A DNA stretch of 64,000 bases from Betaproteobacteria bacterium (GTDB lineage Bacteria; Pseudomonadota; Gammaproteobacteria; Burkholderiales; Rhodocyclaceae): positions 1,633,001 through 1,697,000 of the forward strand of contig JADJLT010000001.1 of NCBI GenBank assembly GCA_016709965.1, written 5' to 3'. The position numbers were made by a program, and so were the translations under genes. Below, piece by piece: positions 45,950 to 54,864 of this stretch (position 1 is its first letter; every line of letters starts with the position of its first letter). Below the pieces are notes generated by a model. That model was not told where the DNA came from and searched no databases. It saw only the letters and a program-made list of their open reading frames with translations.

Positions 45950-47309
45950 ACATCATCATCGCCCGGGCCTCATCCAGCTTGCCCGAGGCTTCACGCCGCT
46001 CGGCCTGACGCAGCGCCAGATAGGTCAGCCAGCCAACAACGCCCATACCCAGCGTGAACGCTCCGTAGGCCACCGGCCAGGGAATGCCACTGGTCATCAT
46101 CGAAAATTCCGACATACCGCCGATACCGGCCACGATGTTGATCGGCATGAAAATGATCGACAGCTTGGTCAGTTTCGACACGCGCTGATTCTGGTTGATA
46201 TTGATGAAACCAACGACCGCATCCATCAGGAAGTTGATCTTGCCGAACAGAAACGAGGTGTGACCATCGAGTGACTCGATGTCACGCATGATCTGGCGGG
46301 CATCTTCCTGCTGCGACTGGTTCAGGAACTTGCCGCGCCCGAGGAATGCGACCGCCCGACGCGTATCCAGCACATTACGGCGAATACGCCCGTTCAAGTC
46401 TTCCTGCTTGGCAACATCGGCCAGGATCACCCCGGCCACTTCGTCAGTCAGGTGCGTACTCAACACGTGCTTGGCGACCGCCTCCAGCGATGCATAAACG
46501 TCTTCCAGTGCATCGGCTGAATACTCGGCATCGGCAGCGTAGAGGTCGAGCAGAACATCTTTTGCATCGGTGACATAACCCGGCCGCGTCCGCGCCCGAT
46601 GGCGTTGCAGGCGGAAAACCGGCAATTCTTCGGAACGCACTGAAAAGAGAATTTCGTCGTGCAGGATGAACGCCACTGCCACGTTGCGCGACTCGTTGGC
46701 CATATCGAGCAGGAAATCGGAGTGCAGATGCAGCTCACCGTTATCTTCGATATAGAAGCGCGCGCTGGCCTCAAGGTCGGTCAGATTTTTGGGGTCGGGC
46801 AGATCAAGTCCGAACTGGCGGCCAACCCATTCGCGAACACGCGGCGTAGGGGCAACCAGATCGATCCAGATCGGCTTGATTTCGGCGAAATCAAGTTGGC
46901 GTTCGACGACGATCTGACGCAAACGTCCATCGTGCAATTCGAAGGCATTGACGATGACTTTTTTGCTCGGTCGATGTCCGTCGCCGACCAGCACTTCCTG
47001 CACTTCGTCGGCGAGCAATTCCAGGATGTCGTCCTGACGCTCTTCGTCGATTTCCTTCCAGGCAATCAGGCGATCATCTTCGGGCAAGGCGCTGAGAATG
47101 AGCGCGACGGAGACGACTGGCAAACGCGAAAACAGGTTGTGAAGTTCGCTGATATGCTGCTTTTGAACCAAGCCCTCGACCAGTTCGTGACGCGGCATGT
47201 CCTGGCGCCGGACCATTTCTTCGACGAGCCGATGCTTGGAGAGCAACTCCTGTACATCGGCCAGGTGCTCCTTGAGCACATCAACTTCGGTCGGGGTTTC
47301 GTCGGACAT
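45921..47309 (-). CDS. CorA-family divalent cation transporter with MgtE-N-like N-terminus
   Basis: 462 residues from MSDETPTEVDVLK. The N-terminal 130 residues look like an MgtE cytosolic helical bundle (LFSRLPVVSVALILSALPEDDRL…). A CorA domain follows, with two C-terminal helices. The usual GMN loop after the first helix is GGMSEFSMM here, with Ser in place of Asn. The domain joining and the Ser are seen directly; the ion carried (Mg, Co, Ni or Zn) is not predictable. It lies 91 bases downstream of mtgA on the same strand. Confidence 0.85.
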   Translation of the reverse strand: MSDETPTEVDVLKEHLADVQELLSKHRLVEEMVRRQDMPRHELVEGLVQKQHISELHNLFSRLPVVSVALILSALPEDDRLIAWKEIDEERQDDILELLADEVQEVLVGDGHRPSKKVIVNAFELHDGRLRQIVVERQLDFAEIKPIWIDLVAPTPRVREWVGRQFGLDLPDPKNLTDLEASARFYIEDNGELHLHSDFLLDMANESRNVAVAFILHDEILFSVRSEELPVFRLQRHRARTRPGYVTDAKDVLLDLYAADAEYSADALEDVYASLEAVAKHVLSTHLTDEVAGVILADVAKQEDLNGRIRRNVLDTRRAVAFLGRGKFLNQSQQEDARQIMRDIESLDGHTSFLFGKINFLMDAVVGFININQNQRVSKLTKLSIIFMPINIVAGIGGMSEFSMMTSGIPWPVAYGAFTLGMGVVGWLTYLALRQAERREASGKLDEARAMMMSTSSSTSNR

Positions 47310-47400
47310 GGCGCGCCAATGCTGCAATGCAAAAACAAACCCCGATTGTAGCACCACCTTTGTGCGCAAAGCCTGACCCCGCCCTGACGGCGAAGGACGA

Positions 47401-48096
47401 TCAAGGCACCTCGGCGGACGACATCCTGCCAAGAATTATGGCCGTTTTACGGCCCAATCCTGATGCACCGCGATTTCGGTCGTAATAACGCGGATTCGGT
47501 ACCATCCCAGCCAGTCGCGCCGCCTGTTCCGGCCCGAGCTGAGCAGCACTGACATTGAAGTAATGGCGGGCAGCGGCCTCTGCGCCAAAAATTCCGTTAC
47601 CCCACTCGATCACGTTCAGATAAACCTCAAAAATCCGCCGCTTGCTCCACAGATTTTCCAGCATCACGGTGATGATCGCCTCTTCGGCTTTGCGAAAATA
47701 CGACTTGTTGGGTGTCAAAAACAGGTTTTTGGCCAATTGCTGACTGATGGTTGAACCGCCGGCGACAAAACGCCCTTTCTTCTGGTTCTTTTCCATCGCC
47801 TTTTGCATCCCCTCCCAGTCAAAGCCTTCATGATCGACGAACTTGGCGTCCTCAGCGGCGATGATGGCTCGTTTCAGGTGGACGGAAATGCGGTCATAGG
47901 AAACCCACTGCTGCCTGAGTTGCGCCTCCGGCACTTTCTGCCGCAACTCGACCAGACGAATTTCCATGAATCGGGTTTCACCGGGATTGACCCAGCCCCA
48001 CAGCAACACCCAGCCGAGTAACCACAACTGCCAGATCAGGAACAATCCTATCATGCCGAGCAGCACCCTCTTCAGCCAGCGGCCGGCGGTTTTCAT
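47401..48096 (-). CDS. mtgA: Monofunctional biosynthetic peptidoglycan transglycosylase
   Basis: 231 residues. One N-terminal helix (VLLGMIGLFLIWQLWLLGW) then a GT51 domain with EDAKFVDHEGFDWEG, GGSTISQQLAKNLFL and KRRIFEVYLNVIEWG. It polymerises lipid II glycan chains in the periplasm. It overlaps aroE by 4 bases, in the run from uppP. Confidence 0.95.
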   Translation of the reverse strand: MKTAGRWLKRVLLGMIGLFLIWQLWLLGWVLLWGWVNPGETRFMEIRLVELRQKVPEAQLRQQWVSYDRISVHLKRAIIAAEDAKFVDHEGFDWEGMQKAMEKNQKKGRFVAGGSTISQQLAKNLFLTPNKSYFRKAEEAIITVMLENLWSKRRIFEVYLNVIEWGNGIFGAEAAARHYFNVSAAQLGPEQAARLAGMVPNPRYYDRNRGASGLGRKTAIILGRMSSAEVP

Positions 48097-48917
48097 TGAG
48101 CGAGTTTTGACCTCAGGTCGGCCAGCACCCGGCGGGTCGCCGGACGCACGCCGCGCCAGACGAAAAAGGCTTCGGCAGCCTGTTCGACCAACATACCCAA
48201 GCCATCCGAGCGTTGAGCGGCACCTTGCTCCCGGGCCTGCGCCAAAAATGGCGTTTCGCCCTTGCCGTACATCATGTCGTAAGCCACGCAGCCCTCAGCA
48301 AAAATACCGTTCGGCAGGGGTAGCGCTTCACCGGACAGACTGGCGGAGGTTGCGTTGATCACCAGATCGAATGTCATGCCTTCGGTTTTGGCGAAATTTC
48401 CGGCGTTGACCGCAGCAATGTCGGCAAATGACGCAGCCAGTGCCTCGGCCTTGCCGGCGCTGCGATTGGCGATGAACAGCGAGTCCGGCTTCTCGGCCAG
48501 CAGGGGCGCTATCACACCACGCGAAGCACCACCGGCACCAAGCAGCAGGATGCGTTTGCCGGCCAGCGAAACACCAAGATTGTGCACGATGTCGCGAACC
48601 AGTCCGGCGCCATCGGTGTTGTCGCCATGGATTTCGGCGCCACTGAACACCAACGTGTTGACCGCGCCGGCCCGCGTAGCGCGTTCCGACAGCTGGGTAG
48701 CCAGACGGAAAGCTTCCTCCTTGAAGGGCACGGTCACATTTGCCCCCTTGCCGCCAGCCGCGACGAATTCTGAAATCGCCTGTTTAAAGCCGTCGACCGC
48801 AGCAAGCCGCGCTTCGTAACTGATGTCCTGACCGGTTTCGGCGGCAAAGGTGGCGTGAATGACCGGAGATTTTGAATGGGCAATCGGATTGCCGAAAACG
48901 CAGTACAAGTCGCTCAT
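48093..48917 (-). CDS. aroE: Shikimate dehydrogenase
   Basis: 274 residues. FGNPIAHSKSPVIHATFA at the N-terminus, DNTDGAGLVRD and the NADP loop GAGGASRG are intact. Two places (48397 and 48789) resemble the dispersed repeat core with an extra GC or a lost GG; coding pressure may explain them. It overlaps both neighbours by 4 bases. Confidence 0.96.
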   Translation of the reverse strand: MSDLYCVFGNPIAHSKSPVIHATFAAETGQDISYEARLAAVDGFKQAISEFVAAGGKGANVTVPFKEEAFRLATQLSERATRAGAVNTLVFSGAEIHGDNTDGAGLVRDIVHNLGVSLAGKRILLLGAGGASRGVIAPLLAEKPDSLFIANRSAGKAEALAASFADIAAVNAGNFAKTEGMTFDLVINATSASLSGEALPLPNGIFAEGCVAYDMMYGKGETPFLAQAREQGAAQRSDGLGMLVEQAAEAFFVWRGVRPATRRVLADLRSKLAQ

Positions 48918-49807
48918 TTACTGCCCGTATTCAGGGCATCGCCCTGCGTGAAATACCAGGTCCGGGCAAAGGACAACACGGTTGCCCCGCCCAGCGCCTG
49001 CGTTGGAATGGCGCCAAACGGCGCCGCCATCCGGAGAATGCGCAGGGCAGCTTGATCCAGCACCTTGTGACCGGACGATTTTGAAATTTCGGCGTTGTAG
49101 AGGCTGCCATCCTCGGCCCGTAGTTCGACAAACAGGACCACCGAGCCATAGAGTTTGCCACGCGCCGCATCCGGATAATTCAGGGTACCGATGCGCTCGA
49201 TCTTCTGCTTCCAGGCATCCAGATAAGACGCGAGGGCGTATTCCTCGGTTCGCGCCCCGACGAATTTCTTGCGTGGACGCTTGCTGTACTCATCGAGCGA
49301 CTTGCTGATTTCGCCCTCCAGCCGCGCCATCGCCCGGGCAGATTCGGCAAGATCGAGACCACTGACGCTCGGCACCGGCGTCGGCTGCTCGGTTGCCGCA
49401 TTGGCAGCAGCCACATTGCGCAGGCTTCTGGCCTGGGTCAGCAGCTTTTGCTGAGCCGTCTCCAGTTCCTGCACACGGCGCTGCATTTGCTGGATGGCAT
49501 CACCATCGTCTTTATGTTCAGCCGGCGGCAAGGGAGTTTTGGCTCGCCGGTTTTCATCGACATTGCCACCACCATCGAGACTGGATTGCGCCAATGCCTG
49601 CGCATCACTTGGCTTGTGCGCCGATTTTGCGTTGACCAGGATGATGTCCATGGCTTTTTCGCGGAACGCTTTTGAAGCATCCGGAAATTGAAAATGGACA
49701 GTCAGCAGCAAGCCATGAAAAAGCACAGAGATGCCCACCGCCAGCCACAGGTGGCGGTCTTGCTTCACCACCGGCAACTGGCGCAAGGCAGCAACCTTCT
49801 TTTTCAC
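48914..49807 (-). CDS. TonB-like energy transducer
   Basis: 297 residues from the GTG at 49807. One membrane helix (HLWLAVGISVLFHGLLLTVHF), a long periplasmic region with a coiled coil (IQQMQRRVQELETAQQKLL), and a C-terminal TonB fold (IGTLNYPDAARGKLYGSVVLFVEL...). It does not have the usual Pro-rich linker. No exbB/exbD lie next to it, so it may use another TonB motor or serve a distinct role. It overlaps rnb and aroE by 4 bases. Confidence 0.85.
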   Translation of the reverse strand: MKKKVAALRQLPVVKQDRHLWLAVGISVLFHGLLLTVHFQFPDASKAFREKAMDIILVNAKSAHKPSDAQALAQSSLDGGGNVDENRRAKTPLPPAEHKDDGDAIQQMQRRVQELETAQQKLLTQARSLRNVAAANAATEQPTPVPSVSGLDLAESARAMARLEGEISKSLDEYSKRPRKKFVGARTEEYALASYLDAWKQKIERIGTLNYPDAARGKLYGSVVLFVELRAEDGSLYNAEISKSSGHKVLDQAALRILRMAAPFGAIPTQALGGATVLSFARTWYFTQGDALNTGSK

Positions 49808-51705
49808 TGCGCCTCTTCCTCCGTGGCGTCGGCCAGATTGTTGTCGCCAAGCAAACTGACAAATCGGCAACTCACTTCCGGCGCCAGCAGATCGAGATTT
49901 TCAAAGGCCAGACGCACACGCTGTCCGGCCACCAGGTCAGACGGCAGTGAGGGCACGCGCAGCAATAGCGGCAGGTGATCCAGCTTGATGCTTTGTTCGC
50001 GGCGTACCGTTGCTTCGATTTCGGTCAAGCCATGTTGCTGTATCCAGCGCAAACACCAATATCGCTCCATCTGACGCTGAAAATCGGCGTAGGCGGCGTA
50101 GGTTTGCTCAAAATCCCGCATGGCGCCGAACAGTTCCGCTGATTTCTGCGCAAAAGCCGGGGTTTCGCCCTTCAGGCAGGCGATCAGCTGCCATTGATTG
50201 ACCATATCGCAGTAACGACGCAGCGGCGAGGTCATCCACGCATATTGCGGCACGCCCAAGCCTTCATGCGGCAGCGGCGAGGTGGTCATGCGCACCTTGC
50301 CTTGTGTCTGGGCGCGGTACAGGCAGGCAATGTTCTTCTCGGCGAGCAGGCCGCCCCAGGTTGAGTTGGCGACGATCATCAGTTCGGCAACCAGCTTGTC
50401 GAGCGGGCTGCCGCGCTTTCGCTCGGAAATTTCGACCTTGCAGGCATCAGGATCAGCCAGATCGCCGACGATCTCGAAGTTGTAGTCGTTGATACCCTGC
50501 ATCGCCGACGGCTTGCCACGCCGACCTTCGCAGGCATTGGCGAAGTGCCAGAGATGGACCAGTTCGTCCTTGAACGGCTGCTCGGGCAGCGGGCCGTTGA
50601 TGGTTTCGGCGTTGAACCATGGTTCGATTTCGTGGTGACGCAGATTGGCAGCGATGTGCACCATTTCCAGCCGTGATTCATGACTGAGGATTTCCAGCGA
50701 GTCATTGACCGTCAGGTAGAGCGACACCGCCGGACAATCGACACCGCCGGCCAGCGTGTAGTTTTGCACCACGGCATCGGGCAGCATGGTGATCTTGTTG
50801 CCGGGCATGTAGACCGTCGACAAACGGGCGCGAGCGACGCCGTCAAGCGGCGAGCCATGCTCGATGGCCAAGCCCGGTGCGGCAATGTGGATGCCGATAC
50901 GCGAGCCGATACCGGGTAGCTTGACGACCGATAGCGCGTCGTCGATTTCGGTGGTGTTGGCATCGTCGATCGAGAAGGCACGAACGTCGGCACGCGACAA
51001 GTCACGCGGCAACTTCGGTGCCTCAAGCGCCGGAAAGCCCACACCCTTGGGAAATTGCTCGTGCAGGAAGCGACGATAATGCAGGAAGTAGGGCGACTTG
51101 ATGGCGCCGCACTTGAAGAGCATTTGCGCCGCCGTCAGGCCGGCTTCGGCGCAGGCGGTTTCGAAGGCCTTGGTTTCGGGCTTGTTGCGATCCGGCTCGT
51201 AAAGCAGCGCATCGGTCATCGCACCAATTTCTGCCGGCAAACGGAATTCCCTCAGCTCGCCAATCCAGCCTTCCATCGTGAGCGCTTGCTGACGCTTTTT
51301 TTCAAGACTGGCCAGAGCAGCTGCGAGAATGTCGGCAGGCGCTTTGCGGAAGCGGCCCTTGCCTTTGCGGTGGAAATAGACGGGCGCGGCGTGCACGGCA
51401 AGCAGCACCGCCGTCGCTTCGACCGGCGCGGGTTCGTGTCCGTAGTAATCACGGGCAAAATCAAGAAACGAAAACTCGCCATCGCTTGCGCACTCCCACA
51501 GGAATTCAGCTTCGATCTCTTCGGCCAGCGGCGTGGCCTGGTCAAGCAAGGCAGCCGCCGAGGGCTTTTCAAAACGCAACAATACCGTTGCGGCCTTGAT
51601 CTTGCTGCGCTTGCCGGTAGGCATTTCGACCTGCAACGAACTGTCGTTGTCGGCCATGATGCTGCCGGCCTTAAAGCCGCCATCTTCTTCAAACAATACA
51701 TTCAT
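49804..51705 (-). CDS. RNase II/R family exoribonuclease (RNB domain)
   Basis: 633 residues from MNVLFEEDGGF. The RNB catalytic pocket is IDDANTTEIDDALSV, with Glu at one of the four acidic positions as in some bacterial and organelle RNB proteins. It lacks the long N-terminal cold-shock part and C-terminal basic tail of RNase R, so it resembles a short 3'-5' exonuclease. It lies 7 bases after yqiA. Confidence 0.88.
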   Translation of the reverse strand: MNVLFEEDGGFKAGSIMADNDSSLQVEMPTGKRSKIKAATVLLRFEKPSAAALLDQATPLAEEIEAEFLWECASDGEFSFLDFARDYYGHEPAPVEATAVLLAVHAAPVYFHRKGKGRFRKAPADILAAALASLEKKRQQALTMEGWIGELREFRLPAEIGAMTDALLYEPDRNKPETKAFETACAEAGLTAAQMLFKCGAIKSPYFLHYRRFLHEQFPKGVGFPALEAPKLPRDLSRADVRAFSIDDANTTEIDDALSVVKLPGIGSRIGIHIAAPGLAIEHGSPLDGVARARLSTVYMPGNKITMLPDAVVQNYTLAGGVDCPAVSLYLTVNDSLEILSHESRLEMVHIAANLRHHEIEPWFNAETINGPLPEQPFKDELVHLWHFANACEGRRGKPSAMQGINDYNFEIVGDLADPDACKVEISERKRGSPLDKLVAELMIVANSTWGGLLAEKNIACLYRAQTQGKVRMTTSPLPHEGLGVPQYAWMTSPLRRYCDMVNQWQLIACLKGETPAFAQKSAELFGAMRDFEQTYAAYADFQRQMERYWCLRWIQQHGLTEIEATVRREQSIKLDHLPLLLRVPSLPSDLVAGQRVRLAFENLDLLAPEVSCRFVSLLGDNNLADATEEEAQ

Positions 51706-51712
51706 CGACGGA

Positions 51713-52270
51713 TTATAGCCCAGCGAATTCAATGATTTGCGGCATAAAATCCGGAAAACGCGTGAAGCTGTGATCGCCGCCATCGAGCACCGTCTGCCGG
51801 CAACCGTCGTAGAAACTCAGGGCCAGCCGGTAATCCAGCATTTCGTCGCCGCTTTCAAGCAGCAGCCAGTAGCGACGTGCCGTTGGCAGGGTGACCTGGG
51901 CGCGGAGTTGCTCTGCATGCGCCTGGCTGAACGAAAAAGCCGCGCCAGTATGGAAATTGACATGATTGCCGACAAAAATATCCAGATCCATGGCACCCAC
52001 CGCAGCCGGATTAATCAGCACGGCATTGAGATCATGCTTTTCGGCGAGGTAGTTGGCATAGTGGCCACCCAGCGAGCTACCAATCAGCGTGACCGGCGCT
52101 TCCGCTCTGGTGATCAGCTCGCCGACCAGCGCCACTGCTTCATCAGGCGCCGACGGCAATTGCGGGCAGACGAACTGTGCGGACAGGCCGCGTTTTTTCA
52201 TTTCTTCGGCGAGTAGGCGGGCCTTCCAGGCGGCAGGGGAAGAACAAAAGCCGTGAAGATAAATAATCAT
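51713..52270 (-). CDS. YqiA-type alpha/beta hydrolase
   Basis: 185 residues from MIIYLHGFCSSPAAW. The nucleophile elbow GSSLGGHYA and C-terminal GGDHSFTRF support a serine esterase; YqiA-type proteins hydrolyse acyl-CoA or short esters in vitro. The ATG overlaps the uppP stop. Confidence 0.9.
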   Translation of the reverse strand: MIIYLHGFCSSPAAWKARLLAEEMKKRGLSAQFVCPQLPSAPDEAVALVGELITRAEAPVTLIGSSLGGHYANYLAEKHDLNAVLINPAAVGAMDLDIFVGNHVNFHTGAAFSFSQAHAEQLRAQVTLPTARRYWLLLESGDEMLDYRLALSFYDGCRQTVLDGGDHSFTRFPDFMPQIIEFAGL

Positions 52271-53091
52271 GACGCTGTCCATTGCACCCAGCCAAATTGC
52301 CACGTCGCCAGCACGACGATGCCGAAGGCAATGCGATACCACGCAAAGGCCGTGAAATCATGGCTGGAGATATAGCGCAGCAACCAGCGCACGCACAGGA
52401 AAGCCGAGATAAACGCGGCCACGAAACCGACTGCCCACATCGAGATATCGTCCGCATTGAGCAGGGCGCGCTCCTTGTAGAGCTGATAAATGGTGGCGAT
52501 GATCAGCGTCGGGATAGCCAGAAAGAATGAGAACTCAGTCGCTGCCTTGCGTGACAGCCCGAAGAGCAGGCCGCCGATGATGGTCGAGCCGGAACGCGAG
52601 GTACCGGGAATCAACGCGAAAGCCTGAGCGACGCCGAGCTTGAAAGCATCCAGCATACTCATTTCTTCAACGGTCTGGACACGGATTTTATGTTCGCGCT
52701 TTTCTGCCCAAAGAATGACGAAGGCGCCAAGAATGAAGGTGGTCGCTACCGTCACCGGATTGAACAGGTGAGCCTTGATCGCCTTGCCGAATGCCAGCCC
52801 GAGAATGGCCAGCGGCAGAAAGGCAATGAACAGGTTGAGGACGAATTTTTGCGCAGCCGCCTCACTGAAAATACCGCGCGCCACCTTGAGCAGGCGCTCG
52901 CGGTATTCCCAGACCACGGCCAGAATGGCGCCGGACTGGATGACAATTTCAAACAATTTGCCGCGATCATCGTTGAAATTCAACAAATCGCCGGCAAGAA
53001 TCAAATGGCCGGTCGACGAGATCGGCAGGAATTCGGTGAGCCCTTCGACAATGCCGAGGATGAGCGCTTTGAGGAGAAGAATCGGGTCCAT
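52267..53091 (-). CDS. uppP: Undecaprenyl-diphosphatase UppP (BacA)
   Basis: 274 residues, about seven membrane helices. The signatures GLTEFLPISSTGHLIL and PGTSRSGSTI are present. It recycles undecaprenyl pyrophosphate for cell-wall synthesis. It begins the coupled run uppP > yqiA > rnb > tonB-like > aroE > mtgA, possibly with ykgJ upstream. Confidence 0.96.
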   Translation of the reverse strand: MDPILLLKALILGIVEGLTEFLPISSTGHLILAGDLLNFNDDRGKLFEIVIQSGAILAVVWEYRERLLKVARGIFSEAAAQKFVLNLFIAFLPLAILGLAFGKAIKAHLFNPVTVATTFILGAFVILWAEKREHKIRVQTVEEMSMLDAFKLGVAQAFALIPGTSRSGSTIIGGLLFGLSRKAATEFSFFLAIPTLIIATIYQLYKERALLNADDISMWAVGFVAAFISAFLCVRWLLRYISSHDFTAFAWYRIAFGIVVLATWQFGWVQWTAS

Positions 53092-53136
53092 GGAGTGCGG
53101 CCTGTGCTTTTACCAAGTTGGGGAGGCCGCATTCTA

Positions 53137-53412
53137 CTATCCCGGATGTGTCAAAACTTCGAGTTCAGCCAACCAATTCAGCGCATGCTCCCGGGATGTT
53201 CCGCACATTTCTGCCGAAGCCTGCAGCCCACCGCAGCATGCCGGACGCTCGGGCCGGCCGAAAATCCGGCACCGGAATTCGGGATCCAAATGCTGGCATG
53301 GCACGCCAGCCGGTTTGGCCAGCGACGAAATCGATGGCGCAATGCAACAAGCACCACACCCCGGTCGACAAACCATCGGCACCACATTCGCGGAAATCAT
53401 TTTTTCAGGCAT
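53137..53412 (-). CDS. YkgJ-type cysteine-cluster protein
   Basis: 91 residues, or 79 if the start is the ATG at 53376. The cluster CRPGCGACCIAPSISS with later Cys residues (CQHLD, CRIFG, CCGGLQASAEMCG) matches YkgJ/UPF0153, thought to bind zinc or an iron-sulphur cluster. It lies 45 bases before uppP and may share its transcript. Confidence 0.88.
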   Translation of the reverse strand: MPEKMISANVVPMVCRPGCGACCIAPSISSLAKPAGVPCQHLDPEFRCRIFGRPERPACCGGLQASAEMCGTSREHALNWLAELEVLTHPG

Positions 53413-53433
53413 CCGCCATTGTCGCAGATTTCA

Positions 53434-53462
53434 GTTTTTGTCATTTTTTCCGGTTGACCGCG
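53434..53462 (+). repeat. Dispersed repeat, copy F
   Basis: GTTTTTGTCATTTTTTCC, then GGTTGACCGCG, 38 bases upstream of the ykgJ start and in the opposite orientation to that gene. Confidence 0.8.
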
Positions 53463-53560
53463 GAACGCCCAAAAGCGGTGCAAAAAGACCTGAATCCTGA
53501 AATATTTGATTGTCAGATTCCAAACAAAAAAACACCCCTGCAACCCGCATTCTTACGTGA

Positions 53561-53581
53561 TTTGCACCATCGTTGTGCAAA
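53561..53581. promoter_or_regulatory. NtrC-like palindrome TTTGCAC-N7-GTGCAAA
   Basis: The 21-base inverted repeat contains TGCACC-N5-TGTGCA, one mismatch from the NtrC consensus TGCACC-N5-GGTGCA. It is centred about 60 bases upstream of the TATAAT of the HhH-protein promoter. No -24/-12 promoter is seen, so it might act at a sigma-70 promoter or be another regulator's site. Confidence 0.45.
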
Positions 53582-53601
53582 GAAAAAAATAGTTCTCGTG
53601 A

Positions 53602-53633
53602 TTGAAAAAATGTCATCAAAGCGCTCCTATAAT
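53602..53633 (+). promoter_or_regulatory. Probable promoter of the HhH-tail protein
   Basis: A perfect TATAAT (53628-53633) follows TTGAAA (53602) with a long 20-base spacer. The ATG is 30 bases downstream. The region from 53580 is AT-rich compared with its surroundings. Confidence 0.5.
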
Positions 53634-53662
53634 GCGCCCTCTTTTAAGTTAAAAACAGACCA

Positions 53663-54721
53663 ATGACCCTTATCCGCACCAGCCAATCCGTTGCCCAACT
53701 CGGCAGCTCTCACGGCTATCGCCTCGAAGGCGATCTAGCCTTTCTCAACGCTGAAATCCTTTGCGACGAATCACGCCTGACTGGCCAGGAATGGGCCCTG
53801 CAGCTGTGCACCGACAAAGGCATCAAATTCGCAGAACTGCCGCTCGGCCTGCTCAACCCCAACGGCACCGGCTGCATCGTCGTCAGCGGCAGCAGCTACG
53901 CACTGCCGCCTGCCGGCGAAGGCCCGCACCTCGTTTCCATGGTTCTGGTTTCCGGCTTTGACGGCGCCCTCGACACCGTCGAAGATTTCGCCAGCTACGA
54001 GCAAGCCGTCAGCTTCCTGCAACCACGCATGGGCGGCACCATCTGCAGCGGCTTCACCAACGACGAAATCACCTTTGACATCGCCCGCATCGAAAACCCG
54101 CGTGACGGCGACAACATCAGCGGCACCCTGGCCCTCGAACTGTGGGCGCTGGACAGCGAATACGCCGGTGGCGACTGGACCGGCGTGCCGGTAGCCAGCC
54201 TCGTTCTCGGCTCGCTGAGTGGCCAGACTGAATGGACGGACTGCCACGTGACCACTCACGCCGGCCCGCTTCCGGAAGCCGGTCACCTGACCCTGATGCT
54301 GCGCGAATGGACCCCGGCTGGCTACGTCACCCGTGACTTCCGCGCACTGGCCCGCCCGAGCGGCAGCCCGGCCAAGGCAGAAAAGGCCACCAAGGCAACT
54401 GCTGAAAAGAAAGCCAAGGCACCAGCCGAAGCTAAGACCAAAGCAGCAGAAAAGGCAGCGCCGGTCGCTGCTGCTGCCGCCCCCGTTGCTGAAAAAGCAA
54501 AAGCCGCCGCCCCGGTAGCCGCCGCTGCTGCAGCCGCCACCCCCGGCGTTTCGATCAACACCGCCAGCGCCGCTGAACTCAGCGACATCAAGGGTGTCAG
54601 CAATGCACTGGCCAAGGCCATCGTTGCCGGCCGTCCTTATGCCAAGCTTGACGACGTCGTCAGCGCCAAAGGCATGGGTGAAAAGCTCCTGAAGAAGATC
54701 CGCGCCAGCCTCAAGCTGTAA
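53663..54721 (+). CDS. Tandem-domain protein with ComEA-like helix-hairpin-helix tail
   Basis: 352 residues, no signal peptide. Residues about 15-120 and 125-230 look like two copies of one beta-rich domain (TGQEWALQLCTDKG aligned to SGTLALELWALDSE; LPPAGEGPHLVSMVL to PLPEAGHLTLMLRE). An Ala/Lys linker (230-290) and a C-terminal ComEA-type HhH domain (SINTASAAELSDIKGVSNAL, then IVAGRPYAKLDDVVSAKGMG) follow. HhH domains bind DNA; cytoplasmic location differs from ComEA. I do not recognise the N-domain. A strong terminator follows. Confidence 0.85.
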   Translation: MTLIRTSQSVAQLGSSHGYRLEGDLAFLNAEILCDESRLTGQEWALQLCTDKGIKFAELPLGLLNPNGTGCIVVSGSSYALPPAGEGPHLVSMVLVSGFDGALDTVEDFASYEQAVSFLQPRMGGTICSGFTNDEITFDIARIENPRDGDNISGTLALELWALDSEYAGGDWTGVPVASLVLGSLSGQTEWTDCHVTTHAGPLPEAGHLTLMLREWTPAGYVTRDFRALARPSGSPAKAEKATKATAEKKAKAPAEAKTKAAEKAAPVAAAAAPVAEKAKAAAPVAAAAAAATPGVSINTASAAELSDIKGVSNALAKAIVAGRPYAKLDDVVSAKGMGEKLLKKIRASLKL

Positions 54722-54757
54722 CTCGGGCAACGCCGCCAACGGCGGCAATCAACGCGC

Positions 54758-54787
54758 AAAGAGGCTGCTTCGGCAGCCTCTTTTTTT
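54758..54787 (+). terminator. Rho-independent terminator after the HhH protein
   Basis: GAGGCTGC-TTCG-GCAGCCTC with flanking AAA and seven T. A smaller stem GCCGCC-AAC-GGCGGC lies just before it (54732). Confidence 0.9.
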
Positions 54788-54826
54788 ATCGCCAAACCGT
54801 GCGACTTGCCCCAGTGCCGCCAAAAT

Positions 54827-54864
54827 AAATTTTCGTTTTTTGGCCATTTTTTCCGGTTGACCGC
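54827..54864 (+). repeat. Dispersed repeat, copy G
   Basis: AAATTTTCGTTTTTTGGCC, ATTTTTTCC, then GGTTGACCGCA, 40 bases downstream of the terminator. The left half matches copies A and C. Confidence 0.85.

Noticed and set aside
53771..54748. Glycine-rich minus-strand frame across the HhH gene
   Set aside because: It is the mirror of the Ala/Pro/Lys-rich linker and shows no start signal or family likeness.
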